Shown here one piece after another: positions 12,311 through 23,427 of a stretch of DNA of 60,000 nucleotides (within the stretch, counting starts at the first letter, position 1; every line of letters begins with the position of its first letter). The stretch lies in contig NC_081410.1 in assembly GCF_030272615.1 (NCBI RefSeq), forward strand, positions 189,307,619-189,367,618, given 5' to 3'. Source of the DNA: Cryptomeria japonica (taxonomy: Eukaryota > Streptophyta > Pinopsida > Cupressales > Cupressaceae). Below the pieces are notes generated by a model. It was given only the letters and a program-made list of their open reading frames with translations. It had not been told where the DNA came from and did not search any database. The position numbers and the translations under genes are program-made.

Positions 12311-13050
12311 TGTTATGTCTCCATTTCCCTTAAGATTCCAAATCAACATGCAAGCCCATTTTTCATTTCCCATGGGCTTAGAGAAAGTAACATAGGGAAA
12401 TGTAAGCATTAAAATTGGTGGCCCATATTATGGGGGTCACACGTAATTTAACAAACTGATTATTTTTAAAACAATAGTGTCAGTCAAGGATTGTGTGTGG
12501 GTGTATTTTGGAGGAAAAGAGAAGAATTTCTCTTGAACTAGTTGCGAGCAATTTCACATAGGGATTGTAATTGAGCTTTACTAATTTCTATTTGGGTGGC
12601 TCTCACAATGCCTGTTTGTTTGAGTTTAAGGTGGCTCTCTTAGTGCCTAGGGTTTGTAATAGTGAGGTGGCACCTGTAGGACCATTGGCTGTAGATTCAT
12701 CATATTGCCTGATAATAATATTGCTGCTATTGTTCTTTAAACTCTAGTAAACTGAATTGACTGTAGACTCATCATATTTCTTGATAATAATATTGCTGCT
12801 ATTGTTCCTTAAACTCTAGTAAGTGCAATTTCTGTTGAAATAAAGGGAGTAATCAGTTATTGTGAGTAGTTGTGTTGACTGTTCATTTTGCAAGAGTTTA
12901 TAATTTATATCTGCATATTTTGTTAAGTATGTTACTTGTTGTATTAGATCTGATTGGGATTAAGATTCAGTCTTGATGTTAATTATGTCACCTGTTGAAT
13001 TAGATGTGAGTTGAATTAAGATTCAGTCATTAGTTGTCTACATAGCAACA
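12311..13050 (+). mobile_element. 3' LTR of the gypsy chromovirus
   Basis: This 740-bp segment begins TGTTATGTCTCC right after the polypurine tract and ends CATAGCAACA, giving TG...CA ends. Inside, an approximately 50-bp segment (about 12680-12825, with ATAATATTGCTGCTATTGTT) is repeated. No matching 5' LTR was found in the window. Confidence 0.7.
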
Positions 13051-13906
13051 TCCCATCTGCTTCATAACAGAATTATAAATTTTGTGCGCAAAATTATGGA
13101 TGTATGTACTTGGTCCTAGAAATGATTTTTTTTTTCAATGTGGGAACTTGGTAAGGGTGCTTAAATGCAGGGAAAACTCTATAGTTAGAACATTTGAGCT
13201 AGAATAGTATTGGGATGAATATTCTCTCAAGAATTCCTAGTTACTAGGTACGAGTCCTGATAGTAATCAAATATGCTATAAAATGAGTTTTGGGTGGACC
13301 ATTCAAGTTCGTTAGAGATGAGTCATAGAAGAGATTCAGTAATGATCCTTTTGGTTCAAAAATAGTAATCAATAATTATGGACTAGAAAAAAAGACTTCA
13401 AATGCCAGTATTCTGTTATTACATTTTTTAAAACTAATTTGCCCTGCTGTATCACACAGTATTGTATGTGGTTTTGCTTGCATACTTTTATTATATCTTC
13501 ATAATAATAAATGTTTAAATCACTCCTTATTTTTACTTTTGGCATGTAAAGAAATGCATGCAACCCCTCCAAAATGATAAACTTATAGGTTTTCTTGTAG
13601 CTGGATGCATTCTGTTACATTTGGGTCCTACATTTTACAGGTCAGAATATGACATTTGGGGGTGTCCCAGATTAACATATAGCGCCGGCTAATGGCTAAG
13701 TTAATCTAACTTGTCTCTACGAGAACTGCAGGCACACGTCTAACTCACTTGAGTCTGGATAATCGTCTTTGTCTCTAGATGTTATCTAATTCTTATGTTG
13801 ATAATAGTAGTTTTGATTTTGTCAGGATTTATGCGATATACTTGTATGCCACTGTCTAATTTTTTTTGTCATTATTTTAATCTCCTGGCTATATTATGCA
13901 TTGCAG
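13051..13906. other. Probable intron sequence upstream of the visible host exon
   Basis: No coding match was found. It ends in a pyrimidine-rich tract and TTGCAG at the exon border, so it is probably intron of the host gene. Whether the whole of 3708-13050 also lies in that intron is unknown, because no upstream exon was recognised. Confidence 0.4.
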
Positions 13907-14151
13907 GTGAAGAGCCACCAGAGTCCTTGTTTATGAAAGAGCTGAAGCGGCGTGGAATGACTCCAGCATCGTTACTGGAAGAGGATGATAAAATTCCATA
14001 TGGGCTAGGCAACAAAGAGACAAAGACAAGAGAAGAGGGCAGTGATAGTTTTGAAAACAGAAAAGACATAGGAACTGTTACAGGGACCAATGATTGGGGC
14101 CAGTTTAACCAGAGAGCACGTTCGATGGCCCTCAACAGTGAAGGTCTTGAA
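13907..14151 (+). CDS. Internal exon of a conserved plant membrane protein gene
   Basis: The exon is bounded by acceptor TTGCAG (ending 13906) and donor GTGAGT (from 14152). Two bases complete a codon at its start, then the frame reads EEPPESLFMKELKRRGMTPA, a charged stretch, and ends NQRARSMALNSEGLE in phase 0. The exon at 27134 continues in frame with GLIPRAKVLL, and the joined SEGLE-GLIPRAK stretch matches my recollection of a conserved plant protein, possibly plastid-located, with one membrane segment after this point. I cannot name the gene. The segment here is soluble and highly charged. Upstream exons, including any transit peptide, were not found. Codon integrity and canonical splice sites argue for a working gene rather than a transposon piece. 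Confidence 0.75.
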
Positions 14152-14379
14152 GTGAGTTTTATACTCCCATTGTTCTTTTGCCAAATGTTTGCTAAATATA
14201 TAATTGGAACAAACCATATAGTTAAGTTTGGTTTCATTACTGTAATTTGGGGGTTCCAAAACTTTAAAATTCAAGGAGCAATCTCACACATCTGAAATAC
14301 TGATTTTTGTATTATTCTATAATCTTTTGCTTGCTCATTTTGTTCAAAAATAAACTTAAGATTGATAAATAATCAGAGC

Positions 14380-14830
14380 TAGTCCTAGAATGCTTCATTT
14401 GGCAAAGACAGCACAAAGCAAATCCAGCATTGATTGCACATCATAAGGCCATGCCTGGATGATGTATTTCATCTGCCAATTGACATGCCTACAGTATGCT
14501 TTCAACATTTTGCAAGCATGTCTATCCATGCATTTGAAATAAGATAATCTGAAATAAATCTGCATTCAGTTGTTCAGATGACTTTTAGTATGGCATGGAG
14601 GGTGCCATCCAAAGTTGATAATAAGCCAGGCTTACACCTGATGATTGCATATGCTTCAAAGTATCCTAGCTTTCTGGCAAGCCTACATGTGCGTATATAG
14701 AAATTATAGCTGTCCATGATGCTTATATTTTAATGAGCCACTCCATCAAAAAGACGTAGAGCCTCTTCAAGAACACCACTCTGTGCATAACTTGTAATCA
14801 CGTAATTGAAACATTATAGCAAACACCACC
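14380..14830 (-). pseudogene. PPR-like repeat remnant
   Basis: On the - strand, one frame reads FNYVITSYAQSGVLEEALRL followed by FDGV, which fits the pentatricopeptide-repeat consensus of plant organelle RNA-editing proteins. Further along, a weaker piece reads LISNAWIDMLAKC. Stops and frame shifts interrupt it. It is probably a processed or truncated PPR pseudogene inside the intron. Identification is by recalled consensus only. Confidence 0.5.
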
Positions 14831-16880
14831 TTTTGTAAACTTCCCATATTTTACACTCATATCTTTGACAGAAGCCATATATTCAACATGATGCAAATAT
14901 CTGCTTCCTATTCATAAGCTTTTGGATTGCTGCCATATTTTCTTACATGTTTACAGTTTTATTGTTGCAGACTGCTACATTAGGCAAAAAATGCATATTA
15001 TTATTTTTGATTGTGAGGACGATGAATGGACTGGGGAAAGAGTCTACTGACCTAATGCCAAATGGTAGGTCGGGGTAAAAGAAGGGGCCATTTCCTCAGT
15101 GGGGGAAATAGGGGGACACTTAAGCTCAGGTTGCAATGGGACTCTTGATACTCTGCACCCTATAGCAATGCACCATGTTTGATGCCAGTTAGGAAAAGGA
15201 AAATGTCTGTCTTTACTTCTGGAAATTGTAAGGGCTATGAAAACTCCAAAGCATCATCAACAACCCCATCTTATGCATTCCCAGTAAAGAATACAGTTTG
15301 TTGTGGCTCTGTAAATTACAGCCTGGACCTTACTTTGAGGTTTGAAGTATGAGGAAAAAAAAGAGACTCAGTACTAAAGCCAAATATAGAGTAACCACAG
15401 TTAAGGGGCATGGTTTGCAGACTCCAACAACAATGAATCTCTGAAGAATGTGTGTGTATGATTCATTGTAAGGATGGATATTCTTATGCTGTTTTATTGA
15501 ATCCTTCCTCATGCTGTCATTAACTCTCACAGAGGTAAAGTCACCACTTCTAATGTTGGTACAACTTGTAAGAAAAATAGCCTGACTGCTGATATAATTG
15601 TCTCAAATCGACTGAAGATTGACTGATTTGATTGTCAAACTGGGCTATCAAGAATGTTGCTGTGCAGCATAACCAATACCCGTAGATTTCTATCTCCCTG
15701 AGAAGGCTTCTTCACCTTTAGCTAAAGCCCATAAATTAGGGTTCAATTTCTTCAAAATGTGATCTTTATTGTTTTACAGAAAAGAGTTGAACATTGAAAA
15801 GATGAGTAAGAAGAGGAAATGTGGTCTTTTCATCAAAGACTTAAGTCTAGGGTTAGCAGTCCAATCCTTGAGGATTTGCAGGATACAGATGATATGTAGA
15901 TTGAAGGAGAGATTCCACCAACAATTTAACAACAATGACGCTTATGGAAACGCACATAGAACATGGGATTGCAAAACGCTGTCAGGTCAGTTTGAATGCT
16001 AATTAAACTTGTGGATTTGAAAGGGAGTTAACGACTTGATGGAAAAAGCCATGATTGAAAGATTGCGTGGAGCCTTTATGAAGCTCTAGTGGAATCAATC
16101 TGGTGGTTTGGTCTTGTTGGCAGAATGATTCAGTGTCTTGTTCTTTTCAGCGTGGTTTTTATAGTTAAAATTTTAAAAATAATCTTTTTCATGGACTGGT
16201 ACATATGAAAGCAGCCCGTTTGATTTTGATAATTTTATCAACAATCTGACAAAGCTGTAAGTAGAATTAGATTTTTAACTTTTTTTGATGTTCACATATG
16301 TGTAACTTATACTATTCATGGCTACAGGATAACAGTAACTACTTCATGCAGTAATGATGATAATCAAATCTATTATCATTTGTAGGCTGCTCTGAAGTAA
16401 AAACAATTTCAAGAAATAGATGTTTTTGTTTCTTTGTTTTTTCTGCAAGTGACAGCTGGGATTTATCTTACCGCATTTTCCTTTTAATATATTACCTTTT
16501 CAACAAAAAGAAAATGTCAAAAGTAAAGAAAACAAAGAATGAGATTACAAAATGAAACATTTCCTCAAACAATTTGTGTCTCTGTTATACTCAGTCTTTC
16601 TTACATGTTTGCTCCATACTGAGATTTGTCTTTAGAACATGTGTCTTATGGAGCAGAAAGTCCCATTATTCCCCGGTCCAAGCACTTTAGTGCCCTTTGT
16701 ACTGATTGCATCATAACCAACAACTCAAACAGTGGTAGTGTATTAAACAGAGTATGTATTTTCTTTGCAATTGATAGTAATTGTGCAGCAACATCTTGGG
16801 TTTGTGCAGAATGACAGAATGGCTTGCACAATGATGCATAATACTCTGTGCATCCATGCCATGTTGCACACAAGATGACT
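14831..16880. other. Intronic, no supported gene
   Basis: About 2 kb with no recognised domain, element end or RNA gene. A 77-codon frame at 15769-16002 shows no family resemblance and is interrupted on both sides. Confidence 0.4.
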
Positions 16881-16919
16881 CATTCAGCAGTGGACACAAG
16901 ACAAAGGAATTCACAAGAC

Positions 16920-19010
16920 TAAGACATTCAAAATTACAAGTCCTATTCTAAATTGACTTGTAATTAGCTTATTTGTAATTACAAAAGTGCAAGTGATAAA
17001 CTTGCAATTACAAATTTTTTTTTTTACAAGTAAACTTGTCAAAACAAAATTACAAATACACAATTGAAGCTATTCTATGTGTTCAAAGACACGACTCTAA
17101 CTACATCATCCTCTGTTTTGAAAATCTTCATGTTGCTTCAGGATGCTAGAACTTGAAGTATTTAGGATTGGTGAAAACATCTCGAATCGGAACGAGAATT
17201 TGCATCCTTAATGATCTTTGTGTCTTTCGCCAACGAACTTCAGTCTTATCTTCTTGCTTGGGGTAGTACTGGCTTTTCAGGAGGGAAGTTCTTTGCAAGG
17301 CTGAAGTAAGAAGCCTATCTCTGTCTTGAAAGCATTCTATGCTCTCAACCATGAATTGTTGTTGTATCTCTTCTTTGTATCATCCTCCAATCTTGGAATC
17401 TACTTGCAAAATAAGGCTCATGCCTTAATTCATTGATTTGGTACGTCGTGTGTGCAAATAGGTCTGACAAGGGAAGGGATAAATTGATGCAAAAATAGGC
17501 TCACAAGTGAATCTTGGGTTCTGGAAGTCGTATTACTTGTGTGAAAAAACAAGAGCATTAACTTGCAATTGTGGAGACGAACATGCAACTTCATATGTGT
17601 AATGGGAAAACACAAGTTTGCACTTGTAATTGCATGCTAGAGATTCATTTTCAAGTGTTTTTGAGTGCATTTTGGACCAATTTTGGGTTCTGGAAGGATG
17701 ACTGCAAGTGAAGACACAATTGCAATCGGGTTTTAAAATTCCAACTGCAAGTAGACTTTAAATGGGAAAAATGAATGAAGGTGTGAAATGAATGGATGAA
17801 ATGGGGTTTTGACATGAGGGGAAAATGGAAAGAATGATTTTGACCGGTAATGGCAAACTTTATGTGACAAGGAAAGACCCATTTTCAACTTGACAACTTT
17901 AGAAGAGGGAAAAAACTTCAATTTGTAATCAGATTTATAAAACCCGAAATCTTGCTTGGTCAAAACAAATGAGCTCGGGGGAAACTATAATGCTCCTATA
18001 AATAAGTGAAGAAGCCAACACGTTGGTATCCCATGCAACAAACAAATCGGTTTTGCATTCATCCAACTCCACAAAAAACAGCTTGGAAGGAGAGATACGT
18101 TTGATGTCAAACACTCTTCAATGAATGAAGGATGCAAAACGTGTTGCAAATGTAGCAACAATGGCGGAATATGGGCACCCAAAATGTGGAGCTTACACAA
18201 CAAAAAATGGAGCCAAAAATCCCCACATTTATTATGCACAACGTGTTTGCCAAAACCGTTGAATTCCAAAAACGTGGCACCAACCGTCAATCTCCAACAA
18301 CATAACAAGAATGTGAGATGGATTCAAGGGAATAATGCCACAAAAATCAGATTTGTGAGAGCAAGAATGCAGATCGGGTTTTTCCTCTCCAACTACAAGC
18401 AAATGTGCCCCTCCAACGATGTAATCAGGTTTTTAAAACCCCTTTACAAGTTCTAAATTGCATTACTTTTCCTTCACTTGAACAATTTCGGGTTTGAAAG
18501 GAATAAGAGCAAAAAGAAATAACAAAACAACTTGTAATAGGGAAATAAAATCCCCATTACAAGTTTTAAAAACATAAAGGAACATAGAGACTTGTAATAG
18601 GGAAATAAAATTGCCATTACAAGTTTAAAATAACACAACATAAATAAAAAATACTTGTAATAGGGAAATAAAATCCCCATTACAACTAAAAACAACATAT
18701 AAAAACTTGTAATAGGGAAATAAAATCCCTAGTGCAACTAAAAGGAATAAAAACATAAAAACTTGTAATGGTGAAATAAAATTCGCATTACAGGTAAACA
18801 TAAGATGTAAAAAACACTTTAAAAACTTAAAAAGACTTGTAATAGGGAAATAAAATCCCTATTACAACTTAAAAGCACAAAGTAGGAACTTTTATGAGAA
18901 GTTACAAGTTCTCATTAAACTTGTAATTTTAAATTCACTTGCAATTTGTCTAAAAAGTTCCTACAACAACTTAAAAGACAAAAAGGGAAAAGGAAAATAA
19001 AAAGCAAGTT
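16920..19010. repeat. Tract rich in CTTGTAAT / ATTACAAG palindromes
   Basis: Words such as ACTTGTAATT, AATTACAAG and CTTGCAATTACAA recur across this tract, with the densest array at 18531-18871. A TATTTATAG word on the - strand at about 18000 resembles the late TATA boxes of the large LTR family. The family U5 motif and TGTTG/CAACA borders were not found, so it is a candidate diverged relative rather than an assigned member. Confidence 0.5.
18531..18871. repeat. Six-copy hairpin array, 52-74 bp spacing
   Basis: Copies start at 18531, 18591, 18654, 18706, 18762 and 18836. The typical unit is CTTGTAATAGGG, a loop of about 9 bp (AAATAAAAT), then CCCCATTACAAG. The arms pair over 12 bp with one mismatch. 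Some copies have decayed right arms (ATTACAACT). Spacers are A-rich and not conserved. Confidence 0.85.
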
Positions 19011-19769
19011 ACAAGTTACAAGTTTTAGATAAAGTGCACTTGTAATTGCTAGGAAAAAAACCATACAACACAAAAACATAAAGGAAACTCCTAACCTGCA
19101 ATAGAAAGAAAATTTCCCACTTGTAGTCAGGAAGAAAAAACCGGAAATTGAAGGAAAGCATAGCAAACGAACTCGAAATGCGATAAAATTTGAAACGCGG
19201 ATCGAGGATGAACTGAAAAACAGTCCAGTTCAATAAGAAGCAAATTTTTGCCTTGAGAAGCGTGCCTCAAGAGTAAAATCTCCAACTTGTAGTGACTGCT
19301 TTGAAACCCGAAATTGCACAAAAAGTTAGGAAAATGAAGACCAAAACTAACCAAAATTTGGACAATGATGGCAAAGACAACCCCCAATGATTTGACAGTA
19401 ACAAATTTGAGTTTTGCACCTTGTAAAACGTGCATTGGAGACAAAAATGACACATTTAAACCAATTTTTTTAAGGGTTGTCACATTTTTGAAAATTAAAA
19501 AATGAGGACAACACATTCAACCTCTCCACAAATAGTCTATTGCACTTTTTGGAGTGTATGTGCTCAAACATACTTCAATTGCACTCACAACCGGAAGCAC
19601 TGTGTGGTTGGCTCAAAATGCGAATGGCTATTCTTTGAAGATTTGGTGTTTTAGGACCAAATATTTGCCACCATCTATCTAAGATGAGGAAAAGGAAAAA
19701 AAAGTCTCATTTCTAACTTTAAGAATTTAAGCTATAAAATTAAATTATGCCCTTAAAATATATTTTAAC
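19011..19769. other. Unassigned sequence, junction of hairpin tract and hAT remnant
   Basis: No gene is supported. Several overlapping - strand open frames show no domain and reflect low stop density only. The hAT coding remnant fades out near 19770, so its 3' end appears truncated here. Confidence 0.4.
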
Positions 19770-21780
19770 CTGGCTCTACAATTTTGTCTGACTATCGTTG
19801 CAAATTTGATTAGAGAAGACCTCCCCTTGTGCATTAGATAAGGCTTCTATCTGGTATCACTAGGCAACATCCGTTCAATCACCAAGGAGAGCCCATTAAG
19901 AACCTCCTCATCTGCATTGAAATTAGGACGAAAATGGAATGCCAGATTGAGGTAGTAAGCGACTGCATGGAGTGGCTTGTGAAGCTAGAGGTGCCATCGC
20001 CTATCAATGATCTCCCAAATGGGACAATACTTATTCTCATCTCCTGCATAGACGAATCTAATGGCCTCCTTGGCCCTATCCATGCCCTCATATATGTAGC
20101 CCATTATAGGCTTCTCCCCATCAACAACTCGTAGGAGAACTACCTAGGGCCAATGAATTGTAAATATTGTGAAACATTAACAGTTAACTTAAGTGTGAAT
20201 GAAAATAAGAAAAGAAAAGAAAAATATGAATAAAAATTAAAACATAATGTAGAATTTATAAAATTTTTACCTTCACAATCTCTGCACAAGGGGCTCAAAG
20301 GCCTAGCTTATCAAATATGCAATTTGCCACATCAATCCCTGCAATGGCTATAGCATAGGATGAGGAAGTCCACTCATCACCAACAAACATACACCTCGAA
20401 CCCGCCTTTGACCAAATCAAGGATTGTAATGTGATGAAGTTGGTGGCAAATCTAGTGATTCCATGATGAGTCAATTCCTTCTGCCCTGTGTATTGCCTGA
20501 TTAGGCTAAGGACCCATGCATGATTGTACACAAATTTGCAAATATTTTTTGCCTTAGCTGCACATGTCCTGATCCATGGAAGCTTTGCCTATATCCTCGA
20601 ATATAAGGTCAAGGCAATGGGCGACACATGGAGACGAAAATATAGTTGGGTGCCTTTCCATCAAAAGTCTGCCCATAGTAACATAATTTGCTGCATTATC
20701 AGTTATCACTTGAACTACATTCTCCTCACCCACCTCAAGTAGTTCTTCCTCTATAGCCTCACAAAGGAATGTGGCATTTTTTGAATGCACAGAAGCATCA
20801 ATGGACTTGAGGAACATGATGCCACCTGACATTTGAAAATAAAGCAAAATCAATGATCATTCAATAAATAATAAATTAAAAATATTAATCACTGAATAAA
20901 ATTCAAATTATTCAATGCATTGAGGGAAGTAGAATGATCAATAACCTACGGAAGAAACAAGAAAATTTAGGAGTGTCCTATTTCTCCTATTAGTGTAACC
21001 ATTGGTCATGATGGTGCAACCCTTCTTACTCCATATCTCACGCTGGTCCTCTAATGTGGCTTTTACATCAGCTATCGTTTTTGTCAAAATTGGACTACTT
21101 AAGTCAGATTCAGAAGGGGCTTTGAACCCCGCCCCAAAAACAGTTATGGCATCAACCATATTTTACCAGTAAGGAGACCTGTCACAAATAAATTAAATAA
21201 GATGTCCAGTAAAAATTCATTAGACAAAGAAAACTATAAATTTTAAAACAATCAAATAAAGAAGAATAACTTGGTTGCGAAGAATGGAATGGTGCAATAG
21301 TACCAAAATTGACCAATTGAATGTCTAGCTACATCATGTACCTCCTTGTTCCAACCCATGCTCTCAAGTGATGGTTGGGCACCGGGAGTAGTGCATGGCT
21401 CAAAATATGAATCCATCTTAGATTTACGAACTTTAGGACCAATGCTAATACTCCCACTATCATTGGCAAAAGCACTATCAGAAGTAGTAATACTAGCACT
21501 AGGACAATATGGAGGCATGGAAGAGGCCTCTGCGACATAGTCAATGCTTGCCAACTCCTCTCTTTGCCTCTTCTTCATTTCCTTTTGCGCTTTGAATGTT
21601 TCTAGTTGCACTTGGCACTCACAAATAGCCTCAGGAGGTGCTTTGATGCATGGGTCCGCATCATGGCCACGTATGTGGGTAAGATGGTATTTCAATCTAT
21701 TTATGCCTCCGTGAAAAATTGTTTTGCAATATTTACATTTGGGCTCTCCTTTTTTTTTGCCCGGAAAAAAATTCAGCATG
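19770..21780 (-). pseudogene. hAT transposase (BED finger, DUF659-type), degenerate
   Basis: Read on the - strand, the N-terminal part (21779 down to about 21252) has a BED zinc finger: CKYCKTIFHGGINRLKYHLT with the following histidine. Next come a DUF659-like stretch (about 21159-20938, MVDAITVFGAGFKAP and GCTIMTNGYTNRR), a catalytic-core region with VVQVITDNAANYV and CVAHCLDLIFEDIGK (20853-20554), GITRFATNFITLQSL (about 20460), and YCPIWEIIDRRWHL with KPLHAVAYYLNLAFH (about 20090-19940). Frameshifts, stops (one right after RRWHL) and gaps break it, and the C-terminal dimerisation region is missing. This is the usual layout of plant hAT transposases, which cut and paste DNA with 8-bp target duplications. 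Confidence 0.9.
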
Positions 21781-22402
21781 TTTCCAAGCTAGATCCTTTC
21801 TACTTGTGGTTGTTCTAGGAGTAGACATTGTGAAAAATATGATTTTCAAAAGGAAGCCTGCTGCAATAAGACATATTTGCAAAAAAAATGAACATTCGTG
21901 CATTGTCATTTATAAACTAATACAAAAAAAAAATTGTACGTTTTGTTCCAAAAAACAATGTAGGGTTTGTAATTTTCTTCCAAAAAAAAGTAGGCTTTTC
22001 TCTTTGGAAGGAAATGAACATAAATTTAAAAAAAAAAAATGAAATGTAATTTTTGTTTAGAAAACACAAAAACCTGAAAAAATTTCAATTTTACTTCTTA
22101 GAACAAACTTGAAATGAAATGCAACCTCTTTCCAATCCTTTGTATGGAGTTCTTGATGCACCAAGTGTGAGTATTATGCTGCCCCAATGCGATTTATCGA
22201 CGAATTTTTGGTCTTCCTCCTTGCTGGTTGCTCTACAATGCACTCTTGTTTTTCCTCACAACTCACTCTTTTCCTCCTACTTTGCCAATACAACGAAATG
22301 AGCTCACTTTTAGGGTTGTAGAGGCAATATAAATAAAAAAAAGTAAAAACATTATTTTGTTTTTTTATTGTGTTTTGCTTGCTGATCACCAACAAAGTTT
22401 GG

Positions 22403-22556
22403 GCATCGGGACTCACCGGGTCCAAATTGAGTTCGCGAGTCTCGGGTCTGCACAAGTCTTGCCCAAGACTCGAACAAGCCCAAGTCTGGGTTCCTGAGAC
22501 TTGCCCAGGGTCACTGGCTTGCGACTTGTCGAGTCCTGGTGAGTCTGGGATCTCTG
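22403..22556. repeat. Subterminal repeats and right end of the hAT element
   Basis: The tract is dense in GACTC, GAGTC and CGAGTC words and ends CTGGGATCTCTG at 22556, whose complement starts CAGAGATCCCAG. That matches the CAGAGA start of the hAT element in LTR C (43630). The putative 8-bp duplication CTGAAAAC follows, but the left end is lost, so it cannot be confirmed. Confidence 0.6.
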
Positions 22557-22796
22557 CTGAAAACTCATCAGTTATGAATCAAACATGGAGCTTACACATG
22601 AAAACGCAAAGCATACACATGATTATATGAAGACACGAAATATACACGAAAATACAAGTATGTTCAACAATCTCTCATATTGTCTTGCCATTGTCATTTA
22701 GTCGTTGCCATATTTTTGGACTGAGTTAATATATCCCTTATCATTGATTAGAATGCATAATCGATTTATCCTTACCCTACAGGCTAGCAAGATCAT

Positions 22797-22808
22797 GCTC
22801 TGATACCA
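22797..22808 (-). promoter_or_regulatory. Primer binding site for initiator-Met tRNA
   Basis: The - strand reads TGGTATCAGAGC, complementary to the 3' end of plant initiator methionine tRNA. It lies two bases from an LTR end (TGTAATGTCCC on the + strand from 22811). The element therefore runs on the - strand, with its LTR at higher coordinates. Confidence 0.8.
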
Positions 22809-23156
22809 TTTGTAATGTCCCTTTTTTGTAGATGCCCTAGTTTTGCTCGAAAATCCTACTAGGGTAGGGAACTATAACTTAATCGTAAGATATCTCTAAT
22901 CTATTTGGGGAAATTCAACCATAGAGAAGCTAGAATAAGGTGACTTGATAGGAAGCCCTAGAGATCCTCTACCCTAGACCAAAGAGTGGATATACCATCC
23001 CTCTTGGCCTCATGTGGCCCTTGCCATCCATATGAGGTGGTGTACCTAGTGAGGTGTCTTATAACTGTTCCCCTTCATGATGACATCCTTTTCCACTTCC
23101 TATTGTTGGTGTTGGAAATAAGCCACACCTGGACCGACGATGGACTGGTCCAAGAG

Positions 23157-23228
23157 GGGCCAGTAGCTTAGTGGTAGAGCACTCCAGCAGCGTATGGAAG
23201 GTCCTAGGTTCGAGTCCTAGCTGGTCCA
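23157..23228 (+). ncRNA. tRNA-like sequence in the TRIM 5' LTR
   Basis: It folds as a cloverleaf of 72 nt. Acceptor arms GGGCCAG and CTGGTCC pair over 7 positions with one G-U. The D arm has GCTT and GAGC. The T arm is CTAGG and CCTAG around TTCGAGT, and the discriminator is A. The A box TAGCTTAGTGG and B box GGTTCGAGTCC fit the Pol III consensus. The anticodon stem CTCCA/TGGAA has a mismatch and the loop has 8 nt (GCAGCGTA), so the amino-acid identity is unclear and decoding is unlikely. Confidence 0.85.
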
Positions 23229-23238
23229 TGTCTCAACA

Positions 23239-23255
23239 TGGTATCAGAGCCAGGT
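23239..23255 (+). promoter_or_regulatory. TRIM primer binding site (initiator-Met tRNA)
   Basis: TGGTATCAGAGCCAGGT begins immediately after the 5' LTR. From memory this matches the complement of the plant initiator-Met tRNA 3' end over 17 nt. Confidence 0.9.
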
Positions 23256-23293
23256 CCAGGCTAGGAGCCCCAAGCACACGAGAGGTGTGGCTT

Positions 23294-23302
23294 AAGGGGG
23301 GG
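23294..23302 (+). promoter_or_regulatory. TRIM polypurine tract
   Basis: AAGGGGGGG abuts the 3' LTR start at 23303, the expected plus-strand priming site. Confidence 0.88.
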
Positions 23303-23355
23303 TGTTGGTGTTGGAAATAAGCCACACCCGGACCGACGATGGACTGGTCCAAGAG

Positions 23356-23427
23356 GGGCCAGTAGCTCAGTGGTAGAGCACTCCAGCAGCGTATGGAAGG
23401 TCCTAGGTTCGACTCCTAGCTGGTCCA
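23356..23427 (+). ncRNA. tRNA-like sequence in the TRIM 3' LTR
   Basis: Same fold as the copy 199 bp upstream, with two changes: A box TAGCTCAGTGG (improving the D stem to GCTC/GAGC) and B box GGTTCGACTCC. Both still fit the Pol III consensus. The anticodon loop is again 8 nt. Confidence 0.85.

Noticed and set aside
15769-16002. Possible extra exon of the host gene in the large intron
   Set aside because: An acceptor-like TTTTACAG precedes it, but the exons at 14151 and 27134 already join in phase and the peptide resembles nothing I know.
18915-19516. Overlapping hydrophobic - strand frames
   Set aside because: Three frames are open over the same AT-rich DNA, with Phe/Leu-rich peptides typical of non-coding sequence.
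23157-23427. Two ordinary cellular tRNA genes in tandem
   Set aside because: Each lies inside a TRIM LTR at the same offset, the anticodon loop has 8 nt with a mismatched stem, and the duplication is explained by the LTR pair.
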